Assembly (NCBI RefSeq): GCF_020711255.1
Contig: NZ_JAJFAW010000026.1
Span: forward strand, 1 to 64,000
Length of the DNA stretch: 64,000 bases
Direction: 5' to 3'
Source of the DNA: Hymenobacter plasmatis
GTDB lineage: Bacteria; Bacteroidota; Bacteroidia; Cytophagales; Hymenobacteraceae
The notes under the pieces were generated by a model, which ran no database searches, was not told the origin of the DNA, and saw only the letters and a program-made list of their open reading frames with translations. A program made the translations under genes and the position numbers. Positions 60,220 to 64,000 of the stretch are shown here, in pieces (position 1 is the first letter of the stretch; each line of letters opens with the position of its first letter).

Positions 60220-60825
60220 TTAGCGGCCGGTGCCGCCGAACGAATACCCAAGGTTGAGCCAGAAAGTGCTGTTTTTCAGCTTGCCATTGCCCAGGCCGTT
60301 GGCGGCGGTGTCCTTGTAGGTGTTGGTGATGCCGCCATCGTAGCGGATGCCAATGGACGGGCCGCTGCTGAGCTGGTAGCCCAGGCCCACCACGTAGTCG
60401 AGCGCCACGGGGCTCACGTCGCTTTTCACGTCGTTGCCGGCCTCGTTTTTGGCGGCCAGCGCGAAGTTGACTTCGGGGCCGGCTTCAAAAAACAAGCCAT
60501 CGGCGTGGTAGCGTGCCAGCAGGGGCACGTTGATGTAGGAAACATCGCGGCTCAGCGCGTCGAGCGACGAGCTGGAGCCTTCGGTGGCATCGTAGTACTG
60601 CAGCGTGTACAGCAGCTCGGGGTGAAACGACACCACCTCGCCCACATACACATCGGCCATCAGGCCGGCCTGGTACGCCGAGTGCGTCTTCGCGTTGTAG
60701 TTGCTGTTTTTGCCCGTGAGGCTGGTGCGGCCGTAGCCTGCCGTGATGCCAATGGAGTTGGTCTGGGCCTGGGCTACGCCGGCCGCGCCAGCCAGCAAGG
60801 CCAGGGTCGTGATGATTTTTTTCAT
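60220..60825 (-). CDS. Outer-membrane beta-barrel protein, PorT-like (copy 2)
   Basis: The 201-residue protein shares the plan of its neighbour: signal peptide KKIITTLALLAGAAGVAQAQ, then SIGITAGYGRTSL, VVSFHPELLYTLQYYD, SYINVPLLARYHADGLFFEAGPEVNFAL, YVVGLGYQLSSGPSIGIRYDGGITN, and last strand TFWLNLGYSFGGTGR. Sequence differences to copy 1 are large apart from the barrel motifs, so the duplication is not recent. It lies 150 bases upstream of copy 1 and is flanked by hairpin terminators on both sides, so each copy appears to be its own transcription unit. Confidence 0.92.
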   Translation of the reverse strand: MKKIITTLALLAGAAGVAQAQTNSIGITAGYGRTSLTGKNSNYNAKTHSAYQAGLMADVYVGEVVSFHPELLYTLQYYDATEGSSSSLDALSRDVSYINVPLLARYHADGLFFEAGPEVNFALAAKNEAGNDVKSDVSPVALDYVVGLGYQLSSGPSIGIRYDGGITNTYKDTAANGLGNGKLKNSTFWLNLGYSFGGTGR

Positions 60826-60945
60826 GCTATAAGAGAATAGGGCTGCTTTGATACGAATGGTCCGGGCTCTTTTCAGAGCCGGGCAGTATACTGATTAGCG
60901 GAATAAATAGTTGGTTTTATACTGTAAAGCCTTGATGATAAGAAA

Positions 60946-60976
60946 GCCCGGCTCTGTTTCAGAGCCGGGCCTTTTA
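60946..60976 (-). terminator. Hairpin terminator after barrel gene 3
   Basis: GCCCGGCTCTG (60946-60956) pairs exactly with CAGAGCCGGGC (60960-60970) around TTT, with a T-run on both sides. A similar but imperfect hairpin lies at about 60866-60890 and may be a decayed copy. Confidence 0.8.
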
Positions 60977-60994
60977 GCAGCAAAAGCGCCGTGA

Positions 60995-61759
60995 CTACAG
61001 GCCCAACGTATAGCCCACCTGCAGCTGGAACACCGAGTTGTGCACCTTCGGGTTGGTAAACTTTGCGCCAAATGCCTGGTAAGGCTTCAGGGCGTCGGCC
61101 GTGCCGTTGCCGTCTTTGTACACCTGCGAAATGTCGCCGGCGTAGCGGATGCCCATGCTCAAGCCATTGGGCAGCTGGTAGCCGAAGCCGGCCACGTAGC
61201 CAAACGCTATGCGGTTGAAGTCGTCGGTGCTGGTGCCCACGGCGAAGGCCGGCATGCTGTCGCCTTGGGGGTTGGTGCGGTTGGGGCCGGCCAGTACCAC
61301 GGTGGCCTTATCGCCGGTGTCGATGGCACTTTTCTGGCCGATGAGAAAGCTGGCCTGGGGGCCCAACTCAAAAAACAAGCCTTCGCCGGAGCTGCCCCCG
61401 GTGTTCACCCGCAGCAGCACCGGCACATCGATGTAGCTCAGGGTTTGGCCTAACGTGCCGGATACGTTGCCGGTGCTGTTGAATACGGTTGCATCGCTGG
61501 AATCCTCGCCGGTGTAGCGCAGCTTCATGCCTTTCTGGGAAAACAGCACCTCCGGCTGCACGGCAATCATATCGGACAAAGCAAAATTGAAGGTGGCTCC
61601 GGCGCTGATGCCGAACCGGGACGTTACGTCCTGTTTGTCGGTGCCCGTGAAGCTGGACATGTTGGCGCCCGCCTTAAGGCCGATTTTCATGCCCGTTTGC
61701 GCCTGTGCGGCGCCAACCATGCCGGCCAGCAGCCCAAGGGAGAGAATTGCTTTTTTCAT
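60995..61759 (-). CDS. Outer-membrane beta-barrel protein, PorT-like (copy 3)
   Basis: The 254-residue protein starts with a signal peptide (KKAILSLGLLAGMVGAAQAQ). Barrel strands are KIGLKAGANMSSFTG, MIAVQPEVLFSQKGMKLRY, LSYIDVPVLLRVNTGG, GLFFELGPQASFLIG, GYVAGFGYQLPNGLSMGIRYAGDISQ and last strand FQLQVGYTLGL. It is longer than copies 1 and 2 owing to extra loop sequence (about 85-105 and 150-180). Like the others it has no cysteine-rich or catalytic motif. The upstream region has a TAGCTTTG box. Confidence 0.92.
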   Translation of the reverse strand: MKKAILSLGLLAGMVGAAQAQTGMKIGLKAGANMSSFTGTDKQDVTSRFGISAGATFNFALSDMIAVQPEVLFSQKGMKLRYTGEDSSDATVFNSTGNVSGTLGQTLSYIDVPVLLRVNTGGSSGEGLFFELGPQASFLIGQKSAIDTGDKATVVLAGPNRTNPQGDSMPAFAVGTSTDDFNRIAFGYVAGFGYQLPNGLSMGIRYAGDISQVYKDGNGTADALKPYQAFGAKFTNPKVHNSVFQLQVGYTLGL

Positions 61760-61794
61760 GAGAAGAGTGTAGAAGTGAGGAGCTTGATTATCGC

Positions 61795-61802
61795 CAAAGC
61801 TA
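61795..61802 (-). promoter_or_regulatory. Likely -7 box for barrel gene 3
   Basis: CAAAGCTA on the plus strand reads TAGCTTTG on the minus strand, 36 bases before the ATG at 61759. It is the same octamer as before barrel gene 1 and tpiA. Confidence 0.4.
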
Positions 61803-61869
61803 TAGAATAATTGCTATCCGATAATACTACTCTTCCCGGCGGCTCCCTCAAATAATTGAGCTAAATACG

Positions 61870-61905
61870 GCAAGGCCCGGCGTTCACGAAGAAGCCGGGC
61901 CTTGC
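61870..61905 (-). terminator. Hairpin terminator after barrel gene 4
   Basis: GCAAGGCCCGGC (61870-61881) pairs exactly with GCCGGGCCTTGC (61894-61905). It is another member of the GCCCGG-stem terminators in this cluster, although without a clear T-run. Confidence 0.65.
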
Positions 61906-61938
61906 GCTAGCTAGGTCTGCAAAATTGTCAAAGCCAGG

Positions 61939-62688
61939 TTATTGGCCAAATGGCAGCAAATAGCCCAGCTGCAGCGTGAACACGTTGTTGAACGCCTTAG
62001 GATTCTGGCTGAGGGTTACGTTTTTGGTATCAAGTAGCGAGTGGAAGCCGCGGGCGTAGCGCAGGTCCAGGCTCAGGCCGCCTTCGGTCATAAAGCCGAT
62101 GCCGGCTACACCCGAAATGTCGAATTGGGTCAGGTCCGACTTGTATTTATCGCCGCGAGCGATGCCAGTGAAGTCCTGGAAGCTGCCGTTATCCTCCACC
62201 TTGTCGTTGGTGCCATTGGAAAACCGGGTAGTGGTTTGCTGCTTGTTGGTCGACCCAAATAAGAAGCTCATTTGAGGCCCCAGCTCGAAAAACAGGCCGC
62301 CTGCGTTGATGCGGGCCAAGATGGGCACGTCCAGATAGTGCAGCACGCGCTGCTGCTTAAACTCAACTGCGGAAACCTCATTGGGCAGGTTGCTGGTCTG
62401 CTTCGAGTTGACTTCGTAACCTTTGCGGTTATACAGGAGCTCGGGTTGCAGGGAGAAAAACCCGTCGCTGCTAATGGGCACGTTGGCGGTGAAACCCGCA
62501 TTGTAGCCCCACTTGTAATTGCCGAGGTCGCTGTTGAAGTTGGGACCGGCAATTTGCGAAACGTTGTCGCCGGAAATGCTGGAGTACGTGGCGCCGATTT
62601 TTGCCCCTAAGCGGAAGTCTTTCGACACTTGTGCCCGGGCCACCGAGATACTCAAAACAGACAGGGCTAGTATTGCAATATTTTTCAT
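61939..62688 (-). CDS. Outer-membrane beta-barrel protein, PorT-like (copy 4)
   Basis: The 249-residue protein starts with KNIAILALSVLSISVARAQ as signal peptide. It then shows RLGAKIGATYSSISGDN, YNAGFTANVPI, FFSLQPELLYNRKGYEV, LHYLDVPILARINAGGLFFELGPQMSFLFG, GVAGIGFMTEGGLSLDLRYARGFHS and final strand FTLQLGYLLPFGQ. It is the most divergent of the four. It lies upstream of the others and divergent from the lipid A deacylase-like gene. Function unknown. Confidence 0.92.
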   Translation of the reverse strand: MKNIAILALSVLSISVARAQVSKDFRLGAKIGATYSSISGDNVSQIAGPNFNSDLGNYKWGYNAGFTANVPISSDGFFSLQPELLYNRKGYEVNSKQTSNLPNEVSAVEFKQQRVLHYLDVPILARINAGGLFFELGPQMSFLFGSTNKQQTTTRFSNGTNDKVEDNGSFQDFTGIARGDKYKSDLTQFDISGVAGIGFMTEGGLSLDLRYARGFHSLLDTKNVTLSQNPKAFNNVFTLQLGYLLPFGQ

Positions 62689-62888
62689 GAGTATAAAGTG
62701 AAAAGGTGAGATAGGATAAATGGCGGGATAGGATAATTTTAGAGCTGCAAAACTTACTCGACGGGCATCGGCTTTATACCGACGTTTCGAGACGCGGGGT
62801 TGCTGAAAATGAAAAATTAATTTTTAGGTAACATGCTGTTATTTCAACTGTTGAGTTGTGATTTTGAGGCTATTATTGAGCTTGTGCG

Positions 62889-64000
62889 ATGAGGGGGGCT
62901 TCCTCATTGCGGCAGCTTTCCAGGGGCTTACTGCTATTGCTGCTGGCGCTGGCCGCCCGCCCCGTGACCGCGCAGGTTGACACCACTACGGCCGAGGTTT
63001 CAGTGCCGATGCCGGCGGTTGCACCCCGGGCGCCGCTGGTGATGGGGGCCTATGCCCAGGGCAGCATCATCCTGGCGCACACCTACGCCATCCGGCACCT
63101 GGTCGCCTCGCACCCCGCGGGGTTTGAACTCAACTTCCAGCGCCAGACCACGGGGAGCGCGCCCTGGCACGGTTGGTACAAGTACCCGAAAGTGGGCCTG
63201 GCCCTCACGTACTATGATTTTCACAACCCCGTGCTCGGCTACGTCTGGTCGGCCAGTCCCTACATCAGCAAGTCGTTTTCGCGGGGCCCCAAGCACGACT
63301 TCAGCTTCCGCCTCGGCGCCGGCCTGGCCTACCTCACCAATCCCTATAACCAGGACACCAACCACAAAAACACCATCGCCAGCTCGGCGCTGAACGCCAC
63401 CCTGCAGTTTCGCTTCGAGTACGACTACGCCCTCACGCCGCACCTGGGCCTGCTGGCCGGCGTGGGGCTAAACCACTACTCCAACGGCGCCACCACCAAG
63501 CCCAATTTTGGCGTGAACCTGCCCTCCGTGGTGCTGGGGCTCAACTACCACGAGCAGCGCCAGGCTCCCCAAGCCAACGCCAATGCGCCCGCGCCGGCCG
63601 AGCTGGGCCACAACTTCTTTAACTTCAGCACCAGCCTGGGCTTCAAGCAGCGCACCGAAGGCGACCGCCACAAATACCTTGTGAACTCGGTGACGGCCGC
63701 CGTGGGGCGGCGCGTGAACCGCAAATCCAACCTACTGGCCGGTGTGGAAGGCTTCTACGACCGCAGCCTGCAAGCCCAGCTGGAAGACACCACCCGCGCT
63801 GGCCTCAAGCAGCCCGATGTGAAAAAAGTGGGCGCCTTTGTGGGCCACGAGCTGCTGTTTGGCCGGCTGGCGTTCGTGTCGCACCTGGGCTTTTATGTGT
63901 ACGCGCCCTACAAGTCGAGCACGGCCTACTACGAGCGGCTGGGCCTGAAATACCACTTCACTAACCTGCTGTTCGGGGCCGTCGACTTGAAGATTCACCG
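62889..64000 (+). CDS. Lipid A deacylase/acyloxyacyl hydrolase (PagL-like), partial
   Basis: The reading frame opens at ATG 62889 and has no stop before the window ends, giving at least 370 residues. There is a signal peptide (GLLLLLLALAARPVTAQ), then a barrel with SIILAHTYAI, PKVGLALTYYDF, GYVWSASPYISKSFSRG and FSFRLGAGLAYL. The sequence GLNHYSNGATTKPNFGVN carries the His-X-Ser-Asn arrangement that forms the PagL active site. PagL removes an acyl chain from lipid A in the outer membrane. The protein is longer than PagL of proteobacteria, as is common in Bacteroidota. The 3' end lies outside the window. Confidence 0.85.
   Translation, partial: MRGASSLRQLSRGLLLLLLALAARPVTAQVDTTTAEVSVPMPAVAPRAPLVMGAYAQGSIILAHTYAIRHLVASHPAGFELNFQRQTTGSAPWHGWYKYPKVGLALTYYDFHNPVLGYVWSASPYISKSFSRGPKHDFSFRLGAGLAYLTNPYNQDTNHKNTIASSALNATLQFRFEYDYALTPHLGLLAGVGLNHYSNGATTKPNFGVNLPSVVLGLNYHEQRQAPQANANAPAPAELGHNFFNFSTSLGFKQRTEGDRHKYLVNSVTAAVGRRVNRKSNLLAGVEGFYDRSLQAQLEDTTRAGLKQPDVKKVGAFVGHELLFGRLAFVSHLGFYVYAPYKSSTAYYERLGLKYHFTNLLFGAVDLKIH

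Noticed and set aside
1-64000. tRNA, rRNA, tmRNA or RNase P RNA genes
   Set aside because: No cloverleaf, CCA end, or conserved rRNA or RNase P segment was seen in any gap; most gaps are explained by repeats, promoters or terminators.

Overview
The window looks like chromosomal DNA of a pigmented, GC-rich member of the Bacteroidota, most likely Hymenobacter or a close relative in the Cytophagales. The reasons are the high GC content, a SusC/SusD pair, a MG2/TonB-plug protein without a barrel, start codons without Shine-Dalgarno sequences, TAnnTTTG-like -7 boxes, runs of small PorT-like outer-membrane barrels, and many long palindromic intergenic repeats. The genus is inferred from overall resemblance, not from a search.

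Layout. Positions 1-10700 are mostly housekeeping: a truncated secreted hydrolase, an orphan HsdR_N-type nuclease domain protein, uvrA, a TspO-like membrane protein, tpiA, a DUF6150-like secreted protein, an ABC ATPase/permease pair and prmA. Positions 10890-46590 form a large pectin and galacturonate utilisation locus. It holds a LacI-family regulator; a rhamnogalacturonan acetylesterase-polygalacturonase fusion (CE12-GH28); a GH105 unsaturated uronyl hydrolase; a Na+/solute symporter; an FAH-family protein; a GH43 enzyme; an apparent operon kduD-kduI-susC-susD-kdgF-CE8/PL10-uxaB followed by uxaA; and uxaC-kdgK-eda-exuT followed by fbp. Positions 46600-64000 hold a tandem esterase, a small unknown protein, a Gfo/Idh/MocA oxidoreductase, a giant exported protein of 1841 residues with no family I recognise, plsY, an M20 dipeptidase, four paralogous outer-membrane barrel genes on the minus strand, and a lipid A deacylase-like (PagL type) gene that runs off the end.

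How it works together (inference from families). Secreted pectin methylesterase/pectate lyase, polygalacturonase/acetylesterase and GH105/GH43 enzymes cut pectin. SusCD imports oligosaccharides. KdgF, KduI and KduD take unsaturated uronates to 2-keto-3-deoxygluconate, and UxaC, UxaB and UxaA take galacturonate to the same compound. KdgK and Eda split it to pyruvate and glyceraldehyde 3-phosphate. TpiA and Fbp, both in the window, would feed the triose into gluconeogenesis.

The most interesting signals are regulatory and structural. A LacI/GalR-like operator motif (CGGNAACGRTTGCG, with weaker relatives) sits 127-139 bases before the start codons of four pectin transcription units. A family of long palindromic repeats fills the gaps between the pectin genes and contains nested copies. 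The octamer TTGAGCTA/TAGCTCAA is over-represented. The giant exported protein contains a stretch resembling a winged helix and a lysine-rich tail with three D(P/A)FG tags.
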